From Sthenelais limicola (taxonomy: Eukaryota > Annelida > Polychaeta > Phyllodocida > Sigalionidae): 64,000 nt of DNA. The notes under the pieces were generated by a model, which searched no databases, was not told the DNA's origin, and saw only the letters and a program-made list of their open reading frames with translations. Below are positions 32,268-42,898 of this stretch, in pieces. The stretch lies in NCBI GenBank assembly GCA_942159475.1, contig OW804100.1:3680627-3744626 (forward strand), in the 5' to 3' direction. The position numbers and the translations under genes are program-made. How positions within the stretch are numbered: the stretch's first letter is position 1; every line of letters begins with the position of its first letter.

Positions 32268-32861
32268 TGCTCTTCCACTGTTTTTTGTAGTGTGATGATG
32301 ATTGTGTGTTTATTTGTTGTTTTCCGGATGGACGGCGGCGTGGGAGCGCCAGTATCATTGGCATCTGGCTACGCCGAAGTCAACCGGGCCGGATGCAGTC
32401 GTTCGCGGATATTTCCAGTCCTCTCCGAGACAACAACCCCCTGATTCCCTGCAACAGACACTACGTGGACATCTACTCTATTTACATGGACATTATTTTA
32501 TGCTAAAGCATATGGACCTCTGTGATTTTATTTTACCGGATTTATCCTACCAGTGATTGTGATCATACCTCGGGTTAGAGTTTTTCTTCATTATTATTCT
32601 CCCAAGTTAAAGGTATGTTTCATATTGTATTGTGTTGTTATAGGAATATATTGTTTTTACTTACACCACGCGTGTGTAGGCTTTTTAATATTCCTTCACT
32701 TTACTTTTTCACATGTCGTTCTTCTATGTCCTTATGTTCCATTTCCACTGTATGTGTCTTTACGATTTAATGTATTATACGTCTTACTTAGGACCTGTTT
32801 AGTTCTAGCCAGTTCGTGTCTAGTCGGTCCTCCCTCCAGAAAAAGGGGGGGAGGGGGGTAT
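32268..32861 (+). other. 3' untranslated region and polypurine tract (Gypsy)
   Basis: No gene. It ends with a purine run (AAAAAGGGGGGGAGGGGGG, 32840-32858) directly before the 3' LTR, the expected plus-strand primer. Confidence 0.8.
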
Positions 32862-33309
32862 TGTGGTGCTGAGTGTGGTGGTGCCGGGTCGGAGCGGTTA
32901 TCCCCGCTCTGGCCCGGCGCTGCTAGCCAGTGTCCCGAGCTCCCGGTCTAGTCGCCCGGTTATCCGGGTGCGGCCGGCCGGACTGGATTCGGGCTGGCTG
33001 TTCTATCTGTTGCAGGGATGTTTTGCCACCAGATGTCGTGTGGGGGTTTTGTCTCTCTTATTTTAATATTTTACTGTTAGCCTATGTCTGATGTCAATTC
33101 TTGTCTTAAACTACCCTTTCTTTACTATAACTTTTTTGTTCTAATCCCTCTCTTCTGTGAAGCGGAGGGAGAACCTTTTTCACTGTGGTTGAAGGGTTTT
33201 TAGTCGGCAATAAAGACTAAAGTGCTAGCAAGGACTCGGAGATCTGTGTTGTTCTATTCTTGTTGTTATTTACCCGAATCGCCGTGCAAGTAAATAAGCA
33301 GACATTACA
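32862..33309 (+). repeat. 3' LTR (Gypsy)
   Basis: 448 bp from TGTGGTG to CATTACA, preceded by the polypurine tract and followed by CATG, which also precedes the 5' LTR remnant. An AATAAA at 33209-33214 is the likely polyadenylation signal. The right border is placed by the TG...CA rule and the flanking CATG. Confidence 0.82.
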
Positions 33310-33540
33310 CATGAACACATATCATTACCGAATGTGTATTATGTACATTTCTATTTGGTGCCCATACAATGATCAACATGACACCGGCAGTTACTTTCTA
33401 ATCAATTACTCTTACAAACCTTATTGTAATATTTTCATAATGTCTCTTACTAGTTGCATAGCAGGGAGCTGTATTATGTACAATAATCAAATTTTGAACT
33501 CGTGTATTATTGTAATATTTCCATAAATGTCTCTTACTAC

Positions 33541-33841
33541 TTATAAGATGCATAGCAGGGTTAAGAGCGCAGTACCTACAAATATTTGAAACTCCACCAT
33601 GTATATGATAGAAATGGCTCGTATATTGTATATCACCGTTGTGCCCAACCAAGTCACGTCCTTGGCCTTGAAGAGGGTAGTCGTTTCGCGGTTGGAGAGT
33701 GTCTTAAGATAGAACAACTCTCCCTTCATCAGTTCAATGAAGAGAATGGAAATTCAATTACATTTTATTTATATATACAAATAATCCAAGCGTCGTATAT
33801 ATTCAGCGTTGGTGAAGTAATGTCCACACTGATGGCATTTT
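33541..33841 (-). pseudogene. rearranged fragment of the RPA-like sequence
   Basis: On the minus strand 33729-33625 reads MKGELFYLKTLSNRETTTLF followed by KAKDVTWLGTTVIY, homologous to the exon start at 20436-20560, and the preceding bases resemble the intron end there. Just before it (33841-33790) is a piece matching the later part of that exon (AISVDITSPTLNIYD region). The order of the pieces is swapped relative to 20.4 kb, so this is rearranged debris or the junction of two copies. It lies on the same strand and 3' of the Helitron-like element. Confidence 0.6.
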
Positions 33842-33991
33842 AGTAGAAGTTGCCGACTTCGACTCCAAGTGTCTAATCACTTGGTAAACGGTATCATTTA
33901 TATGAGGAAAATGGCATTTTAGCAGAAGTTGCCGACTTCGACTCCAAGTGTCTAATCACTTGGTAAACGGTATCATTTATATGAGAAAAAT
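33834..33991. repeat. 79-bp tandem repeat with hairpins
   Basis: Two copies (33834-33912, 33913-33991), nearly identical, with a fading third start. Each holds a 7-bp stem hairpin CCAAGTGTCTAATCACTTGG (33865-33884 and 33944-33963). Position just beyond the C-terminal end of the Helitron-like gene makes it a candidate subterminal structure of that element. Confidence 0.75.
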
Positions 33992-34064
33992 GGTATTACC
34001 TACCAGTTTTTAATAACATGGCATTTTTGAAGCGCCTACTTCAATTACTTCAGTTAATAATTAA

Positions 34065-35103
34065 TTACCTAAGGTCTCTCATGAGTCGACCACACTGCAT
34101 CCACTGCAAGTCTGGGACATTACGTTGTTGCTTGATTCGGTGGAAGACCTGTAAACCAGCCTCATAAATTGATTGAATGGAACGATTGGGACGGGGTATA
34201 GCAGCAATGGCAGCATGCCACAGATGTTCAAAGTGGCGGCGAGCATTACCATTATCCTGGCTACGTGCTTCACCCGGGAAGCCAATGACCAGAACATATA
34301 GGCACCACGGCCTCAGATGAATATGGCGTGTAAACTGCGCCCCGTTCCCACTGTTATGTTCACATAATCGTCGCCTGATATTACAAGTCTCACCAACGTA
34401 GGCTGTTTCACAATCCTTTGTACTTGCAAGCATGTAAACAAAACCAAGTTCATAATCTGGTAGTTCTTGTTGAAGCTGAACAAACGCAGTGTCAACCACA
34501 CGCTCCCTTTCATGTAAAGAGTCAAGTTGGAAAAGCGTGCGCTGCACATTCGCATTGTAAGAAGACTTGGTGCAAAGTAAAGCAGTCATGACTATGATGG
34601 TTTCATCAAAATCTCGTACAAATACAAGGTCTTGCAAGTTGCGAACTCTACTTATGAGTACAAGTAACATACTTCTATCCCAAACCTTATACATAGAGGC
34701 TTGATTGCCTAACTGGGTGGCAAGTTGTGTGCAGGTCTCTCCGATGATTTTATGAATCGTCGATGCAACAAAATATTGAAGTGGCCACTGCAACCTACGT
34801 CCTTTTGCAGCCCCTTGTCCAATGACTACTGGTGACGTGTATCTTGGTTGAAGATTAAAAGATATCCAACTGTCAAAAATTTCATCGCCTTCCCTAGGCC
34901 TTTGTCCTGGTGGTATGAGCGTTACACGTAGTCTATGTTCTGTGTTAACTATACCGTTGTTGGCAACCCGAGGGAGCTCCTGGATCACACAAAGTTGACC
35001 CTGTGAAAACCTAGGCGTATTACCTGTGGAAGGATTATTAAATGTAAGACGCATAAGAGCACCTGCGTGAAGAAATACCTCTACAGGTTCACTGCAACTT
35101 CGG
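34065..35103 (-). CDS. C-terminal part of the PIF1-type helicase fused to a GIY-YIG nuclease
   Basis: The frame is the same as that of the Rep-helicase segment on the other side of the MITE; 741 bp (element plus one duplication) separate them, a multiple of three. From the ATG at 35054: residues 1-40 resemble the loop preceding helicase motif V, then VASTIHKIIGETC (motif V) and LLVLISRVRNLQDLVFVRDF (motif VI). After a ~60-residue linker comes GFVYMLAS...AYVGETCNIRRRLCEHNSG (about residues 203-235), with the VYM/YVG strand pair, catalytic-type Arg, His/Asn and a downstream Glu in RRHFEHLWHAA (about 275). This is a GIY-YIG nuclease domain, which cuts DNA with a metal ion. Coding ends at 34065. 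Confidence 0.8.
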
Positions 35104-35108
35104 TTTAA

Positions 35109-35845
35109 AGAGATAAACCACAGTCATATGCACTGCTGCAGGCGGGAATTCAAGGAACTAATGCGTGAAAAATAAGGAGTGACAATAATTTTTTCAAACT
35201 TCGTCTTGAGAAAGAAGGTGGTTTGGGGATAACAAAAAGGAAAAAAAAATGTATCTCAGCATATTTTTTTTTCATTCTAGAGACCACCAAAGTTTAGTAT
35301 TGAAGTATGTGGAGAAAATGGATATTTTCTTAGTTTTTCCAAGATTTCAGACAGATAAATAACATTTTTCAGTTGAAATGTCTTCTAAACATAAACACTA
35401 TACAGGTTTACCCTCATGCATGAAAGAACAGGGTATCAACATATTTTGAACAATATTATTTAGCTTTTAAAATCTTCAATATTCCTGTTTTTAACTCATT
35501 GGGAATCAGATTCATTTGAATAACTTTTTTAAAAAGTTGGTGACCCCCATTTTTTATTGCTTGAAAGGGTAAAGCAATATGTTAGCTATGTCTACAGAGA
35601 TTTTTAGGGAAAAGTTATTTTCAAATTTTTTTTTATACTGAAAAAACGAAAAAAATTGTCCTTTTCTCATAGACTTCTATAGTGAACAACCCTAAATTTC
35701 AGGGCTCCCTGAAATGAAAACTAACCCGGTGACATATTGTTTTTATTGGCTTTTTGAATTCACATAACCTTGTTCTTTCACAAGGCAAAGTTTAAACAAA
35801 ATGTTATTTTCAGTTTTTTTCCCAGTTGAACTGTGGTTTATCTCT
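35109..35845. mobile_element. 737-bp MITE inserted in the helicase at TTAA
   Basis: Ends are inverted repeats: AGAGATAAACCACAGT at the left and its complement at the right. TTAA (within TTTAAA) is present on both sides at 35105-35108 and 35846-35849, consistent with a TTAA duplication as in piggyBac-type transposition. The inside is AT-rich and non-coding. The stop ending the Rep-helicase frame (35838) is inside the MITE terminus, so the insertion caused the truncation. Confidence 0.82.
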
Positions 35846-38800
35846 TTAAAGAACGAACTGCAGCCTGATTGGCAGGAATCCAGTTGCCTGCTACAGACTC
35901 GACTTCGTCCAAAGCCTTTGCAGTCAAAGAATGAATGGTAGGATCTCCAGTTTTTGCGCGAATATGGCTGCGTACAGCTGATTCAACAGCCTGACGTGTA
36001 GAAAGAACTCGGAGGGCATGTTGTGGTACTTGATCCCAACTCGCTACAAATTGTGCCCTGCACCGTCTTGTAAATATGGAAACATATTCTTCTACTTCTG
36101 CGTCAGTAACTGTATTTATCCTTAATATTTCAATCATGCGTCGTAGATCTTGATCCTGAGCACAACGTACATAGTGATTACACAATAATACTCGGAATGT
36201 AGTTAGTAAATGACAACTACTCCATATCGACATCCCTTGAACGGGCGGTAACTGTAGGGCATCTCCAGAAGCCATTACCAAAATTCCACCGAAAGGGACT
36301 GGCGACTGACATAAACGTTGTAAAACTAAGTCCATTATTGCGAACGTCTCTGCAGAGATCAGACCTACCTCTTCAATAATTAAAACCTGAATACGCCGTA
36401 GAAATTCTGTTTTCAGGTTGTCTTTGGCTAAACGTCCAAGACACATCTCAGCAATGATATTTACGGTATGCAATCCTATATCCACTACTGGTATAGAAAA
36501 AAGTGCGTGAACATGCAGGCCTCCTAGGGCCTGTGCCCGTTCAGCCGTAAGACACGTAAGCATGCACCTGAAACCTTTAGACAGAGCGTATGTCTGGGCC
36601 ATCAAAAGAAGGTACGTTTTCCCAGAACCAGGAGGCCCTATAAGAAGAGGAAATTTCACGAAAGAAACATTAGGTTGCTGTAATGCATCAATTGCATTCA
36701 ACAGTGCCTGAAGGGCCATCTGTTGTTCTCCATGCGATAAATCGCTCTGCCCAGGGGCTCTTTGAAGTTCAGGTTGGTAAAAAACCTCTTCTTGAGCACG
36801 AAATGCTATAAGATCAGGAAAGTTGAAAAATTGCTGCATATTCAACACATCAATAGCATTGTTTCTATACTGAAGTTCTAATTCCTTGAGTGTGTCTGAA
36901 GCTTTTTGGGATATTGCTACATCCGTAGCTAGTGGCATAGCTTGATACAGAATGGCATCGTCATTGAAAAAGGACTTGAAGGCTTGTGGCAAAAATTTCA
37001 AAATCTTATGAAACTGTCGGTTACCAATAGGCAACCACATCAGTTGATCAAGTAAAAAAGTCCGAACAAGCTCCAACTGTTGTGCCTCTGTAGGGTGTAA
37101 ACTTGGAATTAGGTTTGCTGAAACCATAGCCTGTTGTAAACTTGGGGCACTATACAAATCAACTTCAGTAAGGAAAGATCCTTTAGACAGAAGCAAATGT
37201 ATTATGAATCGAGGAAATTGGAAAGGTGTGATGTTGGGAAAAACAACAATATTCCTCTTGGTGGCTGTAGAATCTACCAACCTTAGGTATAATTCGGATT
37301 GAGTACCATTGTCAAAATCGGTCTGCAACACCAAAAATATACCTACATACAAATCATGTACGTGCTGCGGCACCTCTTGATCTGGACGGTCAATAAATGT
37401 TTCTAGAAAAGTTACTGCCTCAGTTATATATCTATGCCGAAGAAAAATTGCATGGCCAGTGCCATCAATCCAAGGCGAAAGAATGACGTCCTCGTTTACT
37501 TCAAGCTTTGTGCGGCTACTTTTCCGAATAAACCACTTGGTGTAAAGTTCAAGTTTGTCAACAAACATAAGCTCGGGTGGTCTCACAGAGAAAGTCCAGG
37601 TCGTATCCAAGTAATACACATTATCAAAATATTGCTCAATGATGATATTTTGATTTGGGGTGAAATGCCTCCATTCAGAGAATGTCAGACGGTCTGTTAT
37701 TGTAAAAGGTTGTTCGCCACCACCTGGCGGGAGAGGCTCTTGGCCCTGTCTTCTTTTAGTGATAGCAGCACGATATTCTGGCTGGGAAGTAGAAACGTGC
37801 GTATACTCTTCTTCTGTCATAACAAACGGTAGGCCTAACGAAAACCAAGACATTTCCGCTAAACCTATTTCTCGTGCCAAAGGCTCAGAAGAGGCGTTTT
37901 TGTGATACTTAGCTTGGCTGGAAATTTTCAAATTCTTTAAGTCATCGTATGATACATCCACAGTATCACTGTCTTTTGTGTTGTTAAATTTTGCATCACG
38001 ATGTTCTTCACCACCTGCAGCGTATTTGCATACGTAAGATACTTGAAAACGTGTGTCTACACACTGCACGTTTGTGCAAGACTGCATCGCTGCAAGAAAT
38101 AACGGTATTGTTGGTAGAAATGTCGGTCCAGGTTGCGTAGGATAGGTCCAACGTCCACCAATGAACCGGGAGTCAAGTTTCACTTGTTCATTGGTATCGG
38201 TTTCCCCTAATCCCATGTCTTTGAATAAAGTTAAAATCTCATCGTCATACATATTTTCTGTGCCTGAAAAAGCGTAATCGAAAGACGGGGGGGTGTTTCT
38301 GCACCCATCTCTATTCCTTTTCATGCATCTTTCGTTGGCACGATTACAGTCATGGACATGGAGGGATGCACACAGATCTTTCAAATCGTAATAATTGTGG
38401 CGGTCACCTACAATGCCCATCTCTTTTAAAGAGTCATAGTCCGTTGATACTTCAGGTTGAAACATACCTTCAAGACTGCATTTTATTCTATCCAACTTTG
38501 TTTTGTCGTCGTCATCTGAAACTTTTAGGAAGCCGTGTACATGAGGTTTATTACCTAACGCACCGGCAGACTGAAATTCGTATCTTGACCAGATCGCCGT
38601 AACATGCCCACACGGTTGTTGAGGGCTATGTTGGATCCAATGAAGAAAATATCTAATAGTACGCTCCCAGGTTCGGCAAAGAATACTACAGTAAGAAGAA
38701 AGTGCTTGATTAAGCGCTGGACCTTCTGTACCATGAACAGATTCTATTTCAAGTCGTATTGGCCAAACACCGAACGTACGTCTCTCATTACAAGTCAGAG

Positions 38801-39285
38801 TAAAGAAGTAATCAAATCCTTCAATATCTCTCATCAATCCCGCCAGTCTCTGCACCTGGCGCCGGGAATCGATTTCATCAAAAAAGAGCATGCTCTCTTT
38901 TCCAGAAAAAGCAGAACCATCATGCGACTGACGCAAATGTTCTAAACCTTTCTTTACCACGACTGAAGCAGAATTATGATTGAGGTGTATATTCACAAGG
39001 AGGTCAAAAGACCAGTGCATATATTCATCAATATGAGAAGTCAAAAGAGAATCATCGTAAAGTCTTACCATTATATGGTCCTTAAGGGTAGCTAGCGACC
39101 CCTTTGATCGTCGTTCCTTGGAATAGCTGTAAGAAGTGATGGGAAGTGCTCCAAGAACAGTATTGCCTTCCTCTATCCAAAAAATTGTTGGAAACAAAAT
39201 TGCCTCTGGATAAAGTAAAGGCACAGCTGTGTCAGGAGTGGTAGCACATATGTGTTGCAGAATAGCTGACATTGAACACTTGGCT
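35838..39285 (-). CDS. Rep (HUH) endonuclease-PIF1 helicase (Helitron-like), truncated by the MITE
   Basis: An ATG at 39272 opens 1144 codons, but the protein originally continued from the upstream ORF. Near residue 145 MLFFDEIDSRRQVQRL and FDYFFTLTCNERR mark the Rep N-lobe; NKPHVHGFLKV (about 240) is the HUH metal site; YVCKYAAGGEEH (about 411) holds the nucleophilic Tyr and Lys. Helicase motifs: GPPGSGKTYLL (Walker A, about 876), VLIIEEVGLIS (Walker B variant, about 966) and MASGDALQLPPVQG (about 1002). The frame ends in the MITE after NQAAVRSL. The missing half of the helicase is at 35103-34065. A Rep N-terminal frame change lies near 39285. Confidence 0.88.
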
Positions 39286-39289
39286 GTTT

Positions 39290-40429
39290 ACAGAAAGCCG
39301 CTTTCACCATGGTACGTAGGTGGTCATTTAGGAAAAAATGACCAGCGAGAGAATCGTTCTTTTCTAGTAGATAAAGGGGTGACATATCACGATTAGATTC
39401 ATTTGGAATATCAGGTGTATCAGAATCATCACCCGTTACCATAGGTCCAATTACCACATTGGGAGGTTCCTCAGCATCATCACCTTCAAAATCTAGTTCG
39501 TCAAAATTAACATTATCTAGAACTATGGGTTCAATGTAGTCCTCAGGTAGTTGTGGTAATTCCGGCTCTAACTCGGGAAGAATAGGAACATCCATCCTAG
39601 ATTCCACATAAACAACATCTTCCTCCGCTTGTAGTAATTTCTTATGTCGCATGCAAAGACCAACATAACATTGGCTCAATGGAAATCCGTTTGGGCAGCG
39701 CCAACGAATGGCAGTGTTGCAGTTATTGTGACAACATTTATGCGGTGAATTCACACATTCCCGAATTAGAAAACAGTCTTTATGAGTATTGCACCGCAGA
39801 CTCAGTTGGCCGCCACACCAGGAAATAGCCTCATCCCGTCTCTGAGACAACAGGGCATTACTTCTAACTATGAGAAGCAGTCTATGTGTAGTTTGTTGAT
39901 CAGCATTATACCATTCCCAGCTACTATCCCATCGTACAGATAATCTAACTGAGTATGTTGCAATGAGTGGGGATCTCACAGTCAACCCAACCATAGTGTT
40001 CCACGTGTTATTGGCTAGAGATTGAAAATCTAGAAAAGGTGGTAGACGTCGGCCCCGAAAAATCACTACAAGAACATCATGCTCCATGCCCTCAAGGACA
40101 CCCAAGATATCTTCGGCATCCAATTCCTGAACACCAATTTCCAGGTTTAAAGAAGACAAAAAGTCACCCACTAATACTTCGGTGCTGCGACGTGCGCCTT
40201 CACCATCATGGTTAATGGCAGTGTGAATATTATTCTCTAATTCAAGTAGTCGGTTGAAATTTGCGTGCTTAGAACTTGTCAATTCCATTATAAATTTCAG
40301 GAGCTCTTCCAAATAATGTGGGCTGTTGGGCCGCCACAGCGCATCTAAGAACTTACGATGGAGGGCTCTAGAATGAAGTAAAATTTGAGCTAAACAGTGA
40401 ATCGTCGCCCCAGCTGAAAAGTCGTCCAC
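39290..40429 (-). CDS. Helitron-like protein, middle section (frameshifted from both neighbours)
   Basis: The open frame 40429-39173 begins at a GTG because the natural sequence continues from the previous ORF: its first residues VDDFSAGATIHCLAQILLHS are preceded in frame by LREPPP. It contains a Cys/His segment (about residues 205-265: CGGQLSLRCNTHKDC, CHNNC, CPNGF, MRHKKL), then an acidic region and SLAGHFFLNDHLRTMVKAAF, the stretch which in Helitrons leads into the Rep domain. Coding is expected to shift frame near 39290 into the Rep-helicase frame; the remainder to 39173 is shadow. Role of the Cys/His segment: probably zinc-dependent nucleic-acid binding, inferred. Confidence 0.65.
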
Positions 40430-41763
40430 TGGCGGTGGCTCTCTAAGGGAACGTTAAAAGGTGGCAATCCCTTATGGTCCGCTGGATGTACCATCGTAAC
40501 AAAGTCTTTCATTTTATTACGATTACTTCTATTTTCATTCTCTCCTCCTACCCCATTCATCTCTGCATTACGGTAATTGAAAATATTGCGCATTTCTACC
40601 GCGTCGGCCATAAGGATGCACGTGGAAGATCGTCCATAATTCAATAGATTTTCTACAGGATAAAGAGTCTTTGACGCTTCCCAGAATACAGTGGTGCGGC
40701 GAGCATATTCTGGCCCTAAAAAGTACGAATTTACAACCCAATGCCTGATGTCTGATCGATTTTCTAAGGTTAAACCCGCACTATCAGCTTCACGTTGTGA
40801 CCAAATGTGAGTTGAGTTTCTAACAGCCAACCGAAAAGTTGACAGTCCTGCTGACGAACCTACCTGTCGCACAACATTTGAAGAGGAGTTGTAAAAAGTC
40901 GTCCTACCAGCGCGTACATAGTTTGGACTTATGCTCACGGGAGCGTATTGTTCGTTATACCGAGGGGGAGTATTTTCCAACACAGGGTGTTGTGGGACGT
41001 GTATGTACTTAGAAGAAATTGGACCATGCTTCGACGAATCGCACGCAATAACACACAGACCCAATTCTGGGTGAACGACTAAAGTCGGTGACACGGTCCA
41101 TTTGAGCGATCGTTTAGGAAAAATCCAGTCACCACGCATACCTGTAAAAAGAAGTTCATCTGCTCCAAATGCAGTGAATGACATAAATTGTTTGGCAAAG
41201 AAATGGTGGATTTGAAGGTACTGCGCTCTACCCCACAAAACATCATCTACGAAAATGGAACATCCTGAAGGACATTTTACCTGAGGGAAACAGTGTAAAT
41301 TGACCAGTGACATAATATCTGCTATACGCCCTTCTGCCATTACAGTCTTAAACCGGTTTATTGTAGATGTTGCATCAACAAACAAGGGTGGGGAATTCCA
41401 CAAACGACGTATGGCAAGGCCAATGTCATCTTCCGCCTCCACCCACATATCCCTTAAACTGGGTGTTAGTAAATTCATAAAGATTTCCTTGTTACACTGT
41501 CTTTCACATGAAAGAAATGACCACAATACAGAAGGCCATGCATAACGCCAAGTGTCTTTACGACTTACATCTGTTTCACTGCTAAGATACACTGCACATA
41601 AATTGCATACAAGCGATCTACCATCATTGATATATTCTGAATCACCATAATACCTGTGGACTGGTGCTTCTGGAAGAGGGCCAAGTTCCAATGGGTTTTC
41701 GACTGTACCATTTCGATGGCAAACGCAGCAGGTCAAGGCATCTATATTGTCATCACTGTCCAT
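40390..41763 (-). CDS. Helitron-like protein, N-terminal section
   Basis: 457 codons from ATG at 41763. The start MDSDDNIDALTCCVCHRNGT has a Cys pair, followed by SLVCNLCAVYL (second pair) at about residue 54, giving a likely zinc finger. The rest is a globular region of unknown function (for example CPSGCSIFVDDVLWGRAQYL). The frame leads into the middle section by a frameshift near 40440, as QWTTFQLG is in the wrong frame relative to VDDFSAGA. A homologous piece of this N-terminus survives at 45014-45220, so the N-terminal section is part of the repeated unit. Confidence 0.65.
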   Translation of the reverse strand: MDSDDNIDALTCCVCHRNGTVENPLELGPLPEAPVHRYYGDSEYINDGRSLVCNLCAVYLSSETDVSRKDTWRYAWPSVLWSFLSCERQCNKEIFMNLLTPSLRDMWVEAEDDIGLAIRRLWNSPPLFVDATSTINRFKTVMAEGRIADIMSLVNLHCFPQVKCPSGCSIFVDDVLWGRAQYLQIHHFFAKQFMSFTAFGADELLFTGMRGDWIFPKRSLKWTVSPTLVVHPELGLCVIACDSSKHGPISSKYIHVPQHPVLENTPPRYNEQYAPVSISPNYVRAGRTTFYNSSSNVVRQVGSSAGLSTFRLAVRNSTHIWSQREADSAGLTLENRSDIRHWVVNSYFLGPEYARRTTVFWEASKTLYPVENLLNYGRSSTCILMADAVEMRNIFNYRNAEMNGVGGENENRSNRNKMKDFVTMVHPADHKGLPPFNVPLESHRQWTTFQLGRRFTV

Positions 41764-42898
41764 CTCTGCAGGTGTTCAGGTCATTTCTTACGATATAGTA
41801 TCGGAACATCAACCATATAAAATATTACGACTGTCGCCCAAGGTACGCGGTTGCGGGATGTCTTCATGTGTTCTACTCTCATAACGTCATTGCTTCTGCC
41901 GGTGTTCATGTTGAATTATCATCGTATTTCATATTCTAAAAAATATAGTACAGGTGCATTAGATATGATACTACACAACAAATTAATCAATTATTATTAT
42001 TATTATTATGGAACTTTTATTCAGGAAACATATACATCGTGCAATATACGTCAGGAAAAGGACAGAGCTCATTCTCCAATGGAGATCTTCCGAGATGCCC
42101 CTTTGAAAATGATAATGATAATACAATTATAATTTGGTACATTTGGTAATGTGCAAAGGAATGATGTGTTACAAAATAGTGTAATTCTTTAGTGTTATCG
42201 GAAGTACATATCAGTTGCATACCCTTGGTTTTGGGTGTTTATAGTGATTACTCTTAACGGACTAACATTTCAACATTTGGACTTCAATTGTTGCTTCTGT
42301 ATATTGGTTACATATTTGTCAAAATATACTACTTTGATTTACAATTTTTACAACCATTTTATATTTCGAAATGTGTACAACAGTTGTTTTGTACAGCGTG
42401 TATGTTTCTTTCCATTGATACATTTTTAACTTTCCTATCGGAATAAAGATCTATGTTTACTGCATTGTCTGAGTCTTCCGCTGTAACAACTTATAAATCT
42501 ATGTCTCACTACCGGGGACTATCCTACCTATACTAGTAGAATAGATATACATAGTCTTCTCACCCTGGACTGGCTGAGATAATGAGAAAGATCAAACATA
42601 CTTAATCGAGGGTATACCCAAGATTCATACATAATGACTTAACTAAATAATTCATACTTAATATCTAACAGTACCCTCAATGTTTGAAGAAACATTACCC
42701 TCCCTGCCCACCATTATATTGGTCTTAGTCAACCGGTCTTACATGCCCGTTTTTGTCCCCCCTCCCCCCTTTATTAACCTCCCGGTTTCCAACAATTAAG
42801 GAGCGCTATGCTCTATATATGACTCATTATAGTCTTGTTTCATACCTTGTAAAGAATTTTAGAATGGAGTAGGCTTTATTTCCTTCCCCTTAAGAATT
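41764..42898. other. non-coding: 5' flank of the Helitron-like gene and 3' region of the LINE
   Basis: No gene seen. A TTA microsatellite lies at 41990-42006. On the minus strand the LINE has an AATAAA about 25-30 bp after its stop (around 42870). A C-rich stretch occurs at about 42750-42785. Confidence 0.5.

Larger units (their letters stand above)
24220..33309 (+). mobile_element. Ty3/Gypsy LTR retrotransposon with extra 3' ORF; internally deleted
   Basis: The 5' remnant of the LTR (24220-24303) equals the first 84 bp of the 3' LTR (32862-33309). CATG flanks both ends (24216-24219 and 33310-33313), consistent with a target duplication of the original insertion. The order gag zinc knuckle - protease - RT - RNase H - integrase is that of Ty3/Gypsy. 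Most of the 5' LTR, the primer site and the gag N-terminus are deleted, and integrase is frameshifted. Downstream of pol comes an intact 936-codon ORF of unknown function. The element is dead as it stands. Confidence 0.9.
34065..41763 (-). mobile_element. Helitron-like element (Helentron/HLE2-type), Rep-PIF1 helicase-GIY-YIG; damaged
   Basis: Reading right to left, the coding region covers a Cys-containing N-terminal section (41763-40390), a middle section (40429-39290), Rep plus helicase (39285-35850) and the rest of the helicase with a GIY-YIG nuclease (35103-34065). Rep with HUH and Y-x-x-K-Y plus a C-terminal PIF1-type helicase defines Helitrons, which move by rolling-circle replication. 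Two frameshifts (near 40440 and 39290) and a MITE insertion (35109-35845) have inactivated it. I could not determine the element's ends; the hairpin repeats at 33834-33991 may belong to it. Confidence 0.82.

Noticed and set aside
35109..35845. Intron instead of a MITE between the helicase halves
   Set aside because: Ends are inverted repeats with duplicated TTAA and lack GT/AG at suitable places.
37434..38945. Plus-strand ORFs of 78-132 codons
   Set aside because: Antisense shadows of the Rep-helicase gene.
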